Source: Chaenocephalus aceratus (taxonomy: Eukaryota > Chordata > Actinopteri > Perciformes > Channichthyidae). Taken from it: a DNA stretch of 64,000 nucleotides. Of the stretch, positions 23,901 to 36,039 are shown piece after piece. Every line of letters begins with the position of its first letter. Within the stretch, counting starts at the first letter, position 1. The DNA lies in the NCBI GenBank assembly GCA_023974075.1, contig JAMFTG010000488.1, positions 868,001-932,000 on the forward strand. The letters are read 5' to 3'. The translations under genes and the position numbers were made by a program. The notes beneath the pieces were generated by a model, which ran no database searches, was not told where the DNA came from, and saw only the letters and a program-made list of their open reading frames with translations.

Positions 23901-25236
23901 ACTTAAGGCAAGGCAAGTTTATTTATATAGCACCTTTCAGCACCAGGCAATTCAAGGTGCTTTACAAAAATGAAAGACATTCAGAGAAAGGCATTTAAAA
24001 ACAGTAAAAGATAATAAAAGAAACATTAAAAGAAAAACAAAAAATGAAAGACATTAAGAAAATGGCATTTAAAATCAGTCATTAAAAAGAAAAGCTAATA
24101 AAATAAGTTAACAATTAGTTAATAAGAAGTAAATCAAACTACACATGTGTTAATGGAGTTAATGTAACCAGAACAAGCTTCAAGATCAAATTATCAGCAG
24201 ATATTATTATAAAAATGTTCCTGAACATGAATCTAACGAACTCGAGCTGAACTGAAAATAAGAATCATATCATGTATTTATCATAGTTGAGTTTCTGAAG
24301 AGACGCAAGAGAAGAGGAGCACATGTACGTCAGCTGTTCATTCCTTTTAAGGCAGTTTATAACTGCTGCCAATACTAATGTATAACTTTGTTGTTTCTGG
24401 ATTAAACCGGGTAGAACAGAAGTCAAAACACAAGGTGTCAACATGCCAGCATGAGCATTACAAGATTAGATATACTTTTATGTATACAAGTCTGTGCTTT
24501 TCTGTCCAGTTCCCTCTCTGTTCGCTCTGTGGTCAGGGTGCTGCTGAGGTCAGTTAGAAACATAACAATGAACGCAGAGCACTGAGGTGTGAGCAGCTTC
24601 TGTCGGATATACAGATGAGAAAAAGAAGAAGACTGCTTTTAACTCAGAGCGTGGAAATATAACACTGAGGTCAGAGAGGAGAGAAGGAACTAGAAGGGTT
24701 AGGTGCAGAGGTCTGATCCATAAGAGTTGAGTCGATATCTTTTGACTTAGAATAAGAATATCTCTCTAAATCACTCAAACTTAATAAAAGATTCTTGAAG
24801 TCGTCTTAAGAAAAAAACAAAGCAAAATGTTTTCAGAGAGAGAGAGAATGGAACAGTTATGCATGCACTATATTCTCATTTTAACGCTTGTAAAAGTGAT
24901 AAGCAATCTGATATTTGATGCAGATGATTGGAGCAAAGGACAGCGGCAACGCACGACAAGACCTTCAGAATATCCATCAAAAAAACTAGTAACGTCTTTG
25001 AGTTTCTACAATTCTACACACAATTACATTTTAAATGTTTCTGCTAGGTTTGCCTTCTACACAAATCCATCCCACTTATTCCCACATGAGACCTGATTTA
25101 ACAAGTCCCACATTTCCCAGAATCCCCTCTGTTCATGTGATGAATGTAAGTGTAGATGTACAGTACCTGACACAGAGAGCAGGAAGACAACTAATCCACT
25201 CGCTGCTGCAGTTAGACTCATAGCTGCTCCTCTCAT
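20903..25236 (-). CDS. CD22/Siglec-like Ig-superfamily receptor, copy C (inverted, 5 Ig domains, altered 3' end)
   Basis: Exons on the minus strand: 25236-25167 signal peptide (identical design to copy B), 23858-23502 V1, 23385-23188 C2, 23051-22695 V2, 22604-22377 C2, 21677-21417 C2, 21242-21155 transmembrane, 21056-21008 tail. All junctions are GT-AG with matching phases. V1 keeps the Siglec pattern (EMRC, NICTL, AEYRFRF). V2 has lost it: the E-strand Cys is Ser (RGRSTLRI) and the F-strand Arg is Thr (YLFTF), so V2 probably does not bind sialic acid. The tail exon is 6 nt shorter than in B. The final exon present in B (YEN motif) was not found. Reading on through the donor at 21007 gives 34 codons and a stop at 20905-20903. 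The same read-through is open in B. Predicted about 570 aa on that model. Surface receptor; ligand and cell type are inferences. Confidence 0.75.
23905..24110 (-). repeat. LINE 3'-end fragment in intron 1 of copy C
   Basis: It starts AAGGCAAGGCAAGTTTATTTATATAGCACC and holds an internal near-repeat of ATGAAAGACATT...AAAGGCATTTAAAA. It is the same family as 18.1 kb and 40.9 kb. It separates copy C's V1 exon from the intron sequence shared with copies A and B. Confidence 0.7.
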
Positions 25237-25309
25237 CTCCGTGAGACTATAAAACATGTCAGATTAAATAATGTTCACAGGTTTACAGAATCATTACATC
25301 AATAAACTG

Positions 25310-25460
25310 TTTCTACTCACAGTGAAGGAGGAACGACGTGTTCAAAGATGCCTTTCCTCTGTCGCCAATGAGCAGAAAACGGATATCAGGCAGTTGAAAA
25401 TAGATTTCCTTCCTCTTTAGATTATGAATATGCATGATGAGCCAAATGCCAGTTAACATC
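25310..25460 (-). promoter_or_regulatory. Conserved 5' flank / untranslated exon of copy C
   Basis: This is the inverted counterpart of 6425-6580: CACTGTGAGT donor context, GAACGACGTGTTC, and ATGCATGATGAGCCAAATGCC. Conservation between head-to-head inverted paralogues outside coding sequence suggests a shared promoter or 5' exon. Similarity fades near 25460. Confidence 0.5.
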
Positions 25461-25464
25461 CCCA

Positions 25465-26640
25465 GAACTTAAATACATGCACAACGAATCAAAGCACAAG
25501 ACAGAGCCAGGCAGGGCAGGAAAAACACAATGGTACCCGTTTAACAGAATCAAAAATCAAAAAGGAGGGAAAACACAGACAGGAAGCAGACACGGACATA
25601 AGACAGGGGGGGACACCTCTGAAAATAAAACGGGAAAACAGACAGACTGTCACAATAAATAAGTATTTGAGTTTGGGTGAACTGACCCTTTAAAGCAGAG
25701 GGAGGGAGCTCAGAGTGATGAAGCCTGAATGTGTCTCACTTAAGATCCCCCAGTAGAGGACAGTGAAACATCAGAAACTGAACCAGGACCCTGAGACACA
25801 TTCTAACATCCATCAGTGACTGTTTTGGCACATTTAAATGCATATTTGATTTTAAAGATGAAATGAGTGAAACCATATTGCTATTTTAGTCTTTTAGCAT
25901 TAGAGGTAATTTACTGTATAGTAGACTTACACTTCACACCGAGGACCAACATCTTTGACATATTGGAAAGCAACTCTTTAAAACGGGTTTTACTTGAATA
26001 ACGACTCATAATCAGGGCGTTGCACGAGCTTTTCAAAATGGACTTTTCTCCAGCACGGACCACTCCTCAACAATATGTCAGTTCAACTTTTATTACAGGT
26101 ATTTGTGTTCATTGAGCACTGAGGAAATGAAAGAGGAAGGGGTAAGGCTGGTCTGGAGGATTTACTGTAATCCAGGCAGCAGGGACGTGCACAGACATTT
26201 GGAGGGGCTATTGCTCTAAACTAGAAAAAGGGCCCCCCCCCCCCCCGAAAACGTAAAATGAAAACCAGGGAATTTTTTTGTTTTGCGGTCCATATCTCAT
26301 TAACATATCTAATGTTGGTAACTATTAAAGACAAAATGCGGACAATTCTGTTTTAATGTAATTTGGCCGTAACGGCTGTGCCTTAAATACACTCACTAAT
26401 GGATTAAACCAGTTCAATACGCATTATTCTTATTCTTATCATTCTTCTTGAGCGCAGTATCGGTAAGGTATCTAATTACTTTTATAAAACGGACAAGTCA
26501 AATCAAGCAATCTGATTGGTTCTTAGCCGTGATATACTGAGCGTATACCACGGGTAGAATTGTAAGTTACTTTTCACAACAGGTCAGTATCCCTCCGCGT
26601 CTGAGAAAAACACGTTGGGCTGAAAAGCAAACTGCTTTAA
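25465..26640. other. Gene-free stretch
   Basis: No supported exon or complete element. A C-run at 26233-26246 and general AT-rich sequence were seen. Confidence 0.4.
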
Positions 26641-26649
26641 ATCTATAGA

Positions 26650-26688
26650 TGAATTCACACGACCCGTGTCCTTTCTGTGCTCTTGGAG

Positions 26689-26762
<74 letters not shown>

Positions 26763-27052
26763 TCTCCTACTGGACTCTGTGATCCTGTGTCCTTTCTGGG
26801 CTCCTGGGGTCTTGCACATACACGGTTGGTCTCTGCTACACCGCACGATTCGTTGTCCTTTCTGGGCTCCTGTAGTATTGCACATGCACGTGTTATTATT
26901 ATTATTATTATTACGTATACTGTAGTATTCTCTCTAAGGCATAGCAACACGTGCTAAAGTGACTAGATGATCTGAAACCTCTGGACCTGGGTCTTGATCT
27001 GGTTATTAAGTTCACTGACAGGGTGTTTACGATATCAACCTTAAACGCAAAC

Positions 27053-27144
<92 letters not shown>

Positions 27145-27700
27145 GCATTACATAAAATATCAGCAAAGGTGTGTTTATCAAGTGTTATACTTTATTAGCT
27201 GAGCAACAGCTGTTTGCTAAAAGGAATCTTGGGGAATCAGACAGAGTTGAGCAATATACAAAAAAAGGAAAGAAAGAGTATGTTCCCACAGTTTACCGTG
27301 TGATTTATGTTCTTTGTTGGCATGTGCTGGTCATCTTATTGATTTATTATTAACATACCAGGAATGCACTAACCATGTGTGTGCTTAACAAATGACTAAC
27401 CTAAGACCTCCCAAATGTATACATCCTGTCCATTAACACGGAGGAGCGGTATGAGAGCATGTCAAGAAAGAACAGCTATACATTATGCTGTGTAAACATA
27501 ACGTGTGTCCATTTATCAGGAGTTGACCTGTGTAAACATAACGTGTGTCCATTTATCAAATAATGTATTGACACAAGCACACCCACATACACACGAGCGC
27601 ACACCCACCAAGCATAGAGCAAAGGAAACGACTAAAGAACACACTAACCCAAAAACCAAATGACTCAGCATTAAAATAATACCTAGCTATAATCAGCCTC
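26650..27700. repeat. Complex repeat family, copy 1 (with embedded CA and TG arrays)
   Basis: Order: GACCCGTGTCCTTTCTGTG, (AC)n at 26692-26761, TTCGTTGTCCTTTCTGGGC, (TTA)n, CAACACGTGCTAAAG, (TG)n at 27056-27143, TTGCATTACATAAAATATC, then AATGCACTAACCATGTG and GTAAACATAACGTGTGTCC twice. The same order recurs at 45040-46100. The part after the TG array recurs at 40310-40810, and the later part alone at 39778-40030. Spliced-looking or open frames inside it are low-complexity artefacts. The class is unknown, possibly a solo LTR or satellite-like unit. Confidence 0.75.
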
Positions 27701-28200
27701 CTCCCTTGCTGCTGGGCTTCTGGGTTCTGGCTCAGTGTGCGAAAAAGTACACGTCCCACCGTCCGGGACGTGTTATTTACGATATCGGACAAGTAGATCT
27801 TTCAATTGACTTGTCCGGTGGACAAGTGACGTTTTTCGTTTTTCGTCAAATTATTGATACATTCAGTTTACAAAAGGCAGAAGTCATTCGCAAATTGTCC
27901 GTGTCCACCATTGTTCGTTTAGAAATGTTAGTTTCGGTTCTGCTAGTCGATTCCTAAGGAAATGCATCTCGCCACTTTCTGTACAGTTAGACGGGGCGGA
28001 GCGGGAAGTGTAGCACATGGGTGTAGCACAGTGGCAGGCAGGGATGGGAAGCAAAACTCGGTTCCGAGTAGGAACAAATAACAATTGTCCGGTACCGGGA
28101 TTAATAAGAGTTGTTAGGACAGGAGGCGAGGCCGAGCCCCGCGGACTGCAGCTCTCTCTATGCTCCGTATCAGCTGATCGCTGCACGGTGCAGCTCAGCG
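27700..28200. other. Unassigned sequence
   Basis: Contains an AGGGATGGGAAGC motif at 28041, resembling fish hAT ends, and no supported gene. Confidence 0.3.
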
Positions 28201-29082
28201 TAGTGTTAATTTCGTTGACTAAAACTATGACGAAATATGTTCGTCAACGACCTTTTTTTCCATGACGAAAACGAGACGGCAGTAAACAATAACTGTAACG
28301 AAATCATCATGCAATATCGTTGACGAAAAGTGACGAGACGAAATATTATCAAAGATAACGTTAAATCTCTGATAGTCAGTTTTTCTCCCAGCAGTTCCAC
28401 TTCCGGTGCTGCGGCAGAGCAGCAGCTGTTTCTGTGCTGCGCGCGGCGGTACATTTGAATTACACCGGGCAGCGGCACAATATGAACTGTCAGGAAGACT
28501 CGGGTCTAACTCATGGTCTGACTAACCTTATTTAACAGAAAATAAAATGGCAACAACAGGGCTTAGGAGCAGTGGTCGCATTAACCGAATACCCCCCCGT
28601 CAGCGCGAGTGAGTAGGCTTGTTTGAGACAAGCAAGACCTGCGCAGACCTGCGCAGTTGCGATCAACGTCTTGCTCGTGCGTTGCATGATGGTTAGTCAT
28701 TTTGTCCGACTTGCTCTGGAGACTCGCCCACATGAGACTTTGAAATATCGCGGGACAAAGACGCCCGCAGCCTTGAGAGCGAGGCGAGGCGAGTTGGCAC
28801 AGTTGCTCTCCACGAGCTGCGGAAGCGAAATGCTTGATGGGAAACGGCTCGCTGGTATCTCGAGCTGAGCGCTCATTGGTGGTTTTTACCACGTGCTGCT
28901 GATGAAGCTCTCCCATTGGCTGGCAAAAGTTTGTTGTTGTTTTGTGTCAGTTTTACGTCGCCACATCCATTCCCATTTTTCATCATTGTTCCACAATGTT
29001 TATCATCATGAAATTAATATCTATATATTTTATACTATACTGCTTACCGTTTTCATACTTTATATATCTTAGCATATTCATA

Positions 29083-29265
29083 CACACTGTTCATACTGCT
29101 CACAGGCTGATATCTAGTGTATTAATACACACTGTTCATACTGCTCTCAGGCTGATATCTAGTGTATTCATACACACTGTTCATACTGCTCACAGGCTGA
29201 TATCTAGTGTATTAATACACACTGTTCATACTGCTCACAGGCTGATATCTAGTGTATTCATACCC
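29083..29265. repeat. 45-bp tandem repeat, about four units
   Basis: The unit is ACACACTGTTCATACTGCTC followed by ACAGGCTGATATCTAGTGTATTAAT or TTCAT. Units alternate between TTAAT and TTCAT at the end, giving a higher-order 90-bp period. Confidence 0.9.
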
Positions 29266-29752
29266 CACGGTTTATTCCTCATTCAATTCATTCTATATGT
29301 TATTCTGTAGATTGTGTACATTACTTTCCACTTCACTGCATGTTGCACCTGGTTAGAAGCTAAACTGCATTTCGTTGTCTCAGTACCTGTAATATGTGCA
29401 ATAACAATAAAGTTTATCTTTAAGTTAAACCAAATCATTAAAATAAAATCTGTTGTAATGTAATGATTTGGTTTAACCTTATTTATTGAATACATCATTT
29501 AAAATGGCAAGATTAAATCAAATTACATCCATGTTGTACACATCATAAAGCTTAAAGTGGCAGCTAAAGAATTAGCACAGCAGCAGGTCTGTTCAATTCA
29601 TGCTCATGAAGCTTCATGTGTGCGGATCTGAAGGGACTGATCATTTGTAGCCTGTCCACCTATCAGTTTGCAAACATTAAGAGGGAGGAGCATTTCTAAT
29701 GATGGAACCCAGTCACTGGTGTGGTTCCTCATCATGACTGAATTAACAAACC

Positions 29753-29760
29753 TATATAAA
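29753..29760 (+). promoter_or_regulatory. TATA box upstream of the micro-gene
   Basis: TATATAAA lies 35 bp upstream of the ATG at 29795, in the right position for a core promoter of the small spliced frame. Confidence 0.5.
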
Positions 29761-29794
29761 GCAATGGAGATCACCTTTGTCTACAGTGGGTAAA

Positions 29795-30261
29795 ATGGAA
29801 TTTGTGGTGCTTACACTGTGTGATGGACAGGGAGACATCACTGTAAGAGTCTCACAAGACATTTCCCAAAGACTACAAAATGGTGAGTAAACAACTAAAT
29901 TGCATTCCAACAATCTGGATATGATTTTAAATTATGTAAATTATTTTTCAGATAACAGTTTAGCAGCTGCACTTATGCATCAAGCAAGGGCTGCAACAAA
30001 TGCACAAGGTAATCTATCATTTAAATCAAAAATGGTATTGTCTTTTAATGCAAATCAAACAAATGACATATTCATGTTTATTGTAAACAAATATTTAATT
30101 TTCTCTCAATCACAGTCCCTTTAGATCATGCCATTCTCCATACAATACATGTGGGATTTCTATTGCATCCACTTCATCTGCAACGAAAAACGCCAACGCA
30201 ATTTCCGCCATTGCAAACCCAGCCAGTCAAGCCGACTCCGAGTCCGAGCTGTCCGACTTAA
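29795..30261 (+). CDS. Small spliced reading frame inside the nested TIR element (unknown)
   Basis: Three putative exons have canonical GT-AG borders and consistent phases: 29795-29882 (ATG start, 88 nt), 29952-30008 (57 nt), and 30116-30261 (stop TAA). They sum to 291 nt (96 aa). It begins MEFVVLTLCDGQGDITVRVS and ends with a Pro/Thr-rich tail. No domain was recognised. It could be the 5' part of a transposon gene whose remaining exons were deleted; the last exon then runs into the element's end. Evidence is structural only: TATA box, Met, splice sites and frame. Confidence 0.4.
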
Positions 30262-31183
30262 GACGAGCTTTTTGACACCTCCCCCGGCTGCGATCGGCTA
30301 CTCTCGTCTACTTTCGAGGCGAGCCGCAATGTGTCTCAAACAAGCCTAGTGATACATTGTGCACTCGACGGGTAATAATGGATTATGACGGAAATGTTAC
30401 GATCCTGTCCGTCAAAATGACTGACAACGAAAAAGTCTAAAGCCACCACTGCTTGGGAGAAAGAAACGATGTGATATTTGGGCCCATTTTTGCTACAATG
30501 AGGCGGAGAAAAAAAGCGAATGCATTGTTTCATCAGAAGGGAAGCGATGCGGCCATAACACAGACACCACAAACCTGACCAGATACTCTCTCAAAGCTGC
30601 TTTCTTAATCATTCAACCTGTGTTTTTCATCAAATAAGGACAAGATAATCTTATTTATTTATATACTAAAATGACAAATGATTGGTTTTGGCTAGACTAG
30701 TTTGACTGAAATGTTCTATATAATCTGATGACTAAAAAAGACTCAACCGTTTTCATTGACAAAAAGTAGACTAAAATAATTAGTTTTCTTTGACTAAAAT
30801 GAGACTAAAATGCTCAGACTTTTAGTCGACTAAATCTTGACTAAATAAAAACAGGATGAAGGTGACTAAATGTGACTAAAACTAAAAAGGAAATTTAACA
30901 AAGGACTAAGACTAAAACTAAATAAAAAAATAGCTGACGAAATTAACACTAGCTCAGTCTCTCTCTCTCTCTGAGTGAGTGTGTGAGGAACGGTCGGAGG
31001 AGCGTGGTGTGAGTGAGTTACTAACTTTTTCACACGTTTTCCACTAACATATTTCTTGTTTAATGTTGTAAGTTGTGTGTATTGTGTATATGGTTTACAC
31101 GTTTTAATTGTTGGTGTTTTCTCGTGGTTTGGGTGTGTGTGGTGTGTGTTTGTGTGTGTCTGTGTGTGTGACGCGGCTGCAGC

Positions 31184-32595
31184 ATGGACTATGCCCGGCT
31201 GAGTCGTAAGCATGGTTTTAAAATGTCTCCGATGACACCGTGCTCGGTGGAGGAGTGCAGCCTGGCTGTGGGGGCCTTGGTGGGGCACGGCAGCATCAGG
31301 TCTGCGGCTCGGATGAACGGCGGGGTGGTGATATTTGTGGACACGGAGGGGAAAGCGAACAAGGTGGTGGAGACCGGGATCGTTGTGAATGAAACATTCA
31401 TTTCCGTGTCTCCACTAACCACCCCTGCTACAAGGGTAATGATCTCGAATATCCCGCCGTTCATACGGGATGACTTCCTGGTGAGAGAGCTGTCTAAATA
31501 CGGCAAGATAGTGTCCTCCATCAGGAAGTTGTCCTCGGGCTGCAGATCTCCACTGCTAAAGCACGTGGTGTCTCACAGGAGAAGTGTCCTCATGATTCTC
31601 AATAAGAGAGACGAGGAACTTAATCTGGTGTTAAGTCTAAAATTGGATGATTTTAATTATGTAATGTTTGTAAACTCGGGGCCTGTCAAGTGCTTCGAAT
31701 GCGGGGAGGAGGGGCACTTGGCCAGAGCGTGTCCGGGGAAAAATAAAAAGCAGGGGGAGGAGGGGGAAAAAAGTAAAAACCAGGAGGCGGAGGAAAAAAA
31801 ATAGAAATCAGGACACAAATAAAAACCAGGAGGAGGGGGGGGGGGAATAAAAAACAGGACACAAATCCAAAGGAGACTCCTGCTGAAACAGAAGCAGCAG
31901 GAAACCCCACTGAGGGGCCCCTGAAGCAGGGTGAGAGTCCCTCAAAGCAAGATGAGAGTCCTTCAAAGCCTCCAAAGAAGGCTGGGGTTTCAGAGCTCCC
32001 TAAGCAGGACAAGGAAAACTCTGGGGAAAAAAAGAGTGATGAGAAAAATAATGGAAAAAGGGACATTGTGGTTGATGTGGGGAAAAAGGCTGTCCCGAAA
32101 GAAACAGTGGAGACGGTGGAAGTCTCTGCATCCGCTGCAAGCGAAGAGAACATTGAAGCTCAAGCTTGTACAAAGAAAAGAAAACAGAAAGAGGAAGTCT
32201 CTCAGGCCAAGAGGGTGGCAGTGAGAGAGGAGGAAATGGTGGAGGAGGTGAAGGAGGCAGAAAAGGAAGAAAGTGAGGAAGAATTGATGCAGGAGGATGA
32301 GGAAGTTGAAGATGAGGAGGAAGAGGACACTGATGAGGAAAGTCAGCCTCTCACCGTCTCACAACTTAAAAGTCCGTTTTTTAAAGTGCAGCAAATCAAA
32401 GCTTTTCTTAAAAAAACAAAAAGCAAAAGGTTAGTTAAAGTAGAAGAGTTTTTTACTGACAAGAGCTTGTTGCTACAGTCAGTGAACGCTCAGATGCATC
32501 TCTTCACTGAGCAGGAGTCTTATCGCTTGAAGGTCCTGAAAGGGAAGTTAAAGCGAGAGATTTTAAATGAAGAAGAAAAGGATATGTACAGCTAG
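31184..32595 (+). pseudogene. LINE ORF1 (CCHC RNA-binding protein), frameshifted
   Basis: The first frame (31184-31804) starts MDYARLSRKH. It holds an RRM-like central part (RVMISNIPPFI..DFLVRELSKYGKI) and a zinc knuckle CFECGEEGHLARAC, then a K/E/G-rich run and a stop. The second half continues in another frame (open to 32595). It is Lys/Glu-rich with acidic runs and ends in a helical segment (FFKVQQIKAFLKK..., TDKSLLLQSVNAQM). The break lies near a G-run at 31831-31845, a likely slippage site. The role in the family is RNA binding and RNP assembly for retrotransposition. It is followed by ORF2 after about 65 bp. Confidence 0.8.
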
Positions 32596-32996
32596 CTAGG
32601 ATGCTGGTTTTAACGTACTTGTTGTTCTTAAGTGGTGTGTCTCTCCTCACATCCTTTTTAATGAGTGATTTTAAAGTGTGCACTATAAATGTCAATGGAG
32701 CTAGGGATGTGGGGAAGAGGGCTTGTATTTATGAGCTTTTAAAATTAAAAAAAGTAAATGTAGCAATGCTACAAGAAACGCACAATGACACTTTAAACGG
32801 GACGGACTGGAGGAGGGAGTGGGAGGGGGAGGTGGTCTTAAGTGCTCTTAGCAGCACTAGTGCAGGAGTGGCAGTCCTGTTTGCTAGAGGCTTTATCCCC
32901 AAGTCCCACACCGTGGAAGAAAGAGTAAAGGGCAGACTGCTGGTGGTGAGAGCCAACTATGAGCTTTTTAATCTGGTTTTTATCAACGTGTACGCT

Positions 32997-33084
32997 CCTA
33001 ACTCAGCTCCTAACTCAGGTCCTAACTCAGGTCCTAACTCAGGTCCTAACTCAGGTCCTAACTCAGGTCCTAACTCAGGTCCTG
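32997..33084 (+). repeat. 12-bp in-frame repeat in LINE endonuclease
   Basis: CCTAACTCAGGT is repeated about seven times, giving PNSG units in the loop after the VYAPNS motif of the endonuclease. A single unit is expected in the family. Confidence 0.9.
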
Positions 33085-35168
33085 CCAGAGTTCAGTTTTT
33101 AAACGAGCTCAGCGCTGTTTTAAGTGAGTGTGAACCAGAAGAGTTTTTATTTTTAGGGGGAGATTTTAACTGCACACAGGATGACGAGCGAGATAGGAAC
33201 CATAGGGAACCTCATGCTGCATCCAAAAGAGCCATGACACAGTTAATAGCAACACATAGTCTGTCAGACATCTGGAGAGAGCATCACACACTTCACAGAC
33301 AGCACACATGGGTCCACACGAGGGAGAACCTTTTATCAACGGCCCGGCTGGACAGGTTTTATTGTTTTAAGCACCGTTTGAATGTTGTTAGAAAGTGTGC
33401 TATATTGCCTGTTGGGTTCTCTGACCACTCCCTTGTGTTGTGTGATGTTTTTATTGCCAACATAAAAAGCAAGTCTGCGTATTGGCATTTAGAGAGGTTT
33501 TTATTTATTTTTGGAAAGGTTTTAGAGAAAGGAAGGGGGATTTTAATTCTTTGAAGCAGTGGTGGGATTGTGGGAAAGCCGACATCAAGCAGCTTTGTCT
33601 TCAGTACACTCTCAATGTTTCTCGTGATATCACCAAGTCTATGAGAGATCTGGAGATGGAAATAGTGGAACTGCAGAGCTTTGCAGAGTCCACAGGAAAT
33701 CCAGGTTGTATTGAAGACCTCAAATCTAAAAAAGCCATTTTGGCAGACCTGCTGGGTTCTAGAGCACAGGGGGCGCTGGTCCGGTCCCGATTCCAGAGCG
33801 CTTCCATGATGGATTCGCCCACAAAGTACTTCTTCAGTCTGGAGAAGAAGAACGGGCAGGGCAGGCTGATCCACGCTCTGAGGTCAGCAGGAGGACAGCA
33901 GCTGACGGAGAACAGCCAGATCCGGCAGAGAGCGGTGGACTTCTACTGCGACCTCTTCACCAGTGAGTACAGTGAAGACGATGGAGGCTTTAATCTGTTC
34001 TGCAGGGGCCTACCAACAGTGTCTGAGGAGACGAACAAAGAGCTGGACGGGCCCCTGACTGAGGAGGAACTGTGTGCAGCACTCAAGAGCATGCAGGGGG
34101 GGAAGGCCCCTGGAATAGATGGCCTCCCCCCAGAGTTCTACAAGACATTTTGGGACTTTTTAGAAGAGGATCTAATGGACCTTTTTAATGAAAGTTGTAA
34201 TGACTCTTTCCGCCCTCTGAGCTGGAGGCCCGTCTCTCTGCTGAGCACCGACTACAAGCTGCTGTCCAGGGCCCTGTCCTCCAGGCTGAGGAAGGTGATG
34301 GACCAGGTGGTAGACCGGACCCAGACATACTGTGTGCCCGGCCGGTCAATTGTTGACAATGTGTCACTAATTCGTGATATTTTGGAAGTCTCTGGTTCTT
34401 TGGGTTTCGACACTGGTCTGGTTTCATTAGACCAGGAAAAGGCTTTCGACCGGGTTGAGCACCGTTACCTATGGAAGGTGCTGGAGAGGTTCGGCCTCAG
34501 CCCGGGCTTTATCGCCAAGATAAAGGTGATGTGAACATTGAGAGTGTGCTTAAGATACATGGCGGTCTGTCTAGACCCTTTGATGTGACCAGGGGGATCA
34601 GACAAGGCTGCTCGATGTCAGGCATGTTATACACACTGGCAATAGAACCCATGCTACACAATATCCGCTCTTTTAACGAGGGTCTGGTTTTACCTGGTTT
34701 TAATGCACGTTTTATTTTATCGGCCTATGCAGACGACATCATTGTTTTTATAAAAAATCAACAGGATGTTTTAAAGCTAGGGCAGGTGGTGGATACTTTC
34801 CTAAAGATCTCCTCTGCAAAGGTCAACTGGGCTAAAAGTGAGGCCCTAGCAGTGGGGGAGTGGACTGGTGGCCTCCCTCAACTCCCAGGTGGGTTGACAT
34901 GGAAGAGGGGGGGTCTAAGGTATCTGGGGGTCCATCTTGGAGATGAGGTCACACTGGAGAAAAACTGGGAAGGGGTTTTAGAAAAGGTGGAGGGGAAGCT
35001 CAACAAGTGGCGCTGGTTGCTTCCCCACATGTCCTACAGAGGCAGGGTGCTAGTCATCAACAACCTGGTAGCATCCAGCCTCTGGCATAAGTTAAAGTAT
35101 GTGGAGCCCCCTGCTGGTCTTTTAAAAAAGCTGCAAGGCATTATTTTAAATTTATTTTGGGATAAGTT

Positions 35169-35434
35169 GCACTGGGTTCCTCCGTGCACGCTGTACTGGG
35201 TTCCTCCGTGCACGCTGTACTGGGTTCCTCAGTGCACGCTGCACTGGGTTCCTCAGTGCACCCCGCACTGGGTTCCTCAGTGCACGCTGCACTGGGTTCC
35301 TCAGTGCACGCTGCACTGGGTTCCTCAGTGCACGCTGTACTGGGTTCCTCAGTGCACGCTGTACTGGGTTCCTCAGTGCACGCTGCACTGGGTTCCTCAG
35401 TGCACGCTGCACTGGGTTCCTCAGTGCACGCTGT
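35169..35434 (+). repeat. 24-bp in-frame repeat in LINE ORF2
   Basis: About eleven units of TGGGTTCCTCAGTGCACGCTG plus CAC or TAC encode WVPQCTLH/Y. Open on both strands because the unit is a multiple of three; the minus-strand frames are shadows. Confidence 0.92.
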
Positions 35435-36039
35435 ACCTGCCAAAGGAAGAAGGGGGGCAAGGGTTGGTGCACCTGGAGAGTCGAGCAGCTGCTTTTAAAC
35501 TCCAGTTTTTACAAAGATACCTGACAGGAAACGATGATGTCGTCTGGAGGCCGGTAGCCAGCACCATTTTAAGGGGGGTAGCAGGCCTGGGTTTGGATGC
35601 GTTATTGTTTTTAACAAACTGTGATTTTACTCGTGTGTGTGTTTTGCCTCCGTTTTACAAAGGACTTTTTAAAGTATGGACACTTTTTAAATGGGCCAGA
35701 GTGGGTCCCGCAGCATCTCTGTTCTGGCTCCTGGAAGAGCCTCTGGTGTGGGGGGCCCGGCTGGACGTCCAGGACGGCAGCAGACCTGCACTCACTGAGA
35801 GGCTTCAGTCCATTGGGGTCGTGAAGCTGAGAAACATCGTGGATGCTGCAGGTCCTGGACTCCACAACACCGAGGCCGTGGCCTCTCTGCTCGGCCTGAA
35901 GTCGGCCCGCCACACCAGAACCATCCTGAACGAGTGGGTTCAAAGGCTATCTGACGATGAGATGGAGATGCTGCGGGAGTATTCCAACAGAAAGGAAACC
36001 CCTGATGAAGGGGACCCTTTTCCGGACATTGGGATTTTA

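Larger units (their letters stand above)
28614..30348. mobile_element. TIR element nested in the hAT-like element
   Basis: The ends TAGGCTTGTTTGAGAC (28614-28629) and GTCTCAAACAAGCCTA (30333-30348) are perfect 16-bp inverted repeats. TA at each outer edge could be a 2-bp target duplication. It carries a TATA box and a small three-exon frame on the plus strand, and a tandem repeat at 29083-29265. The superfamily is undetermined; a 2-bp TA duplication fits ISL2EU- or Tc1-like groups. Confidence 0.65.
28201..30951. mobile_element. hAT-like element (TAGTGTTAATTTCGT ends) with nested insert
   Basis: The termini are TAGTGTTAATTTCGT... and ...ACGAAATTAACACTA. The flanking 8-mers GCTCAGCG (28193-28200) and GCTCAGTC (30952-30959) match at six positions, a slightly decayed target duplication. 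The subterminal parts are rich in GACTAAAA / TTTTAGTC motifs. No hAT transposase was recognised. A second TIR element (28614-30348) lies inside. Confidence 0.75.

Noticed and set aside
35141..35498. Minus-strand and alternate-frame repeats over the LINE ORF2
   Set aside because: Shadows of the 24-bp in-frame repeat on the RT strand.
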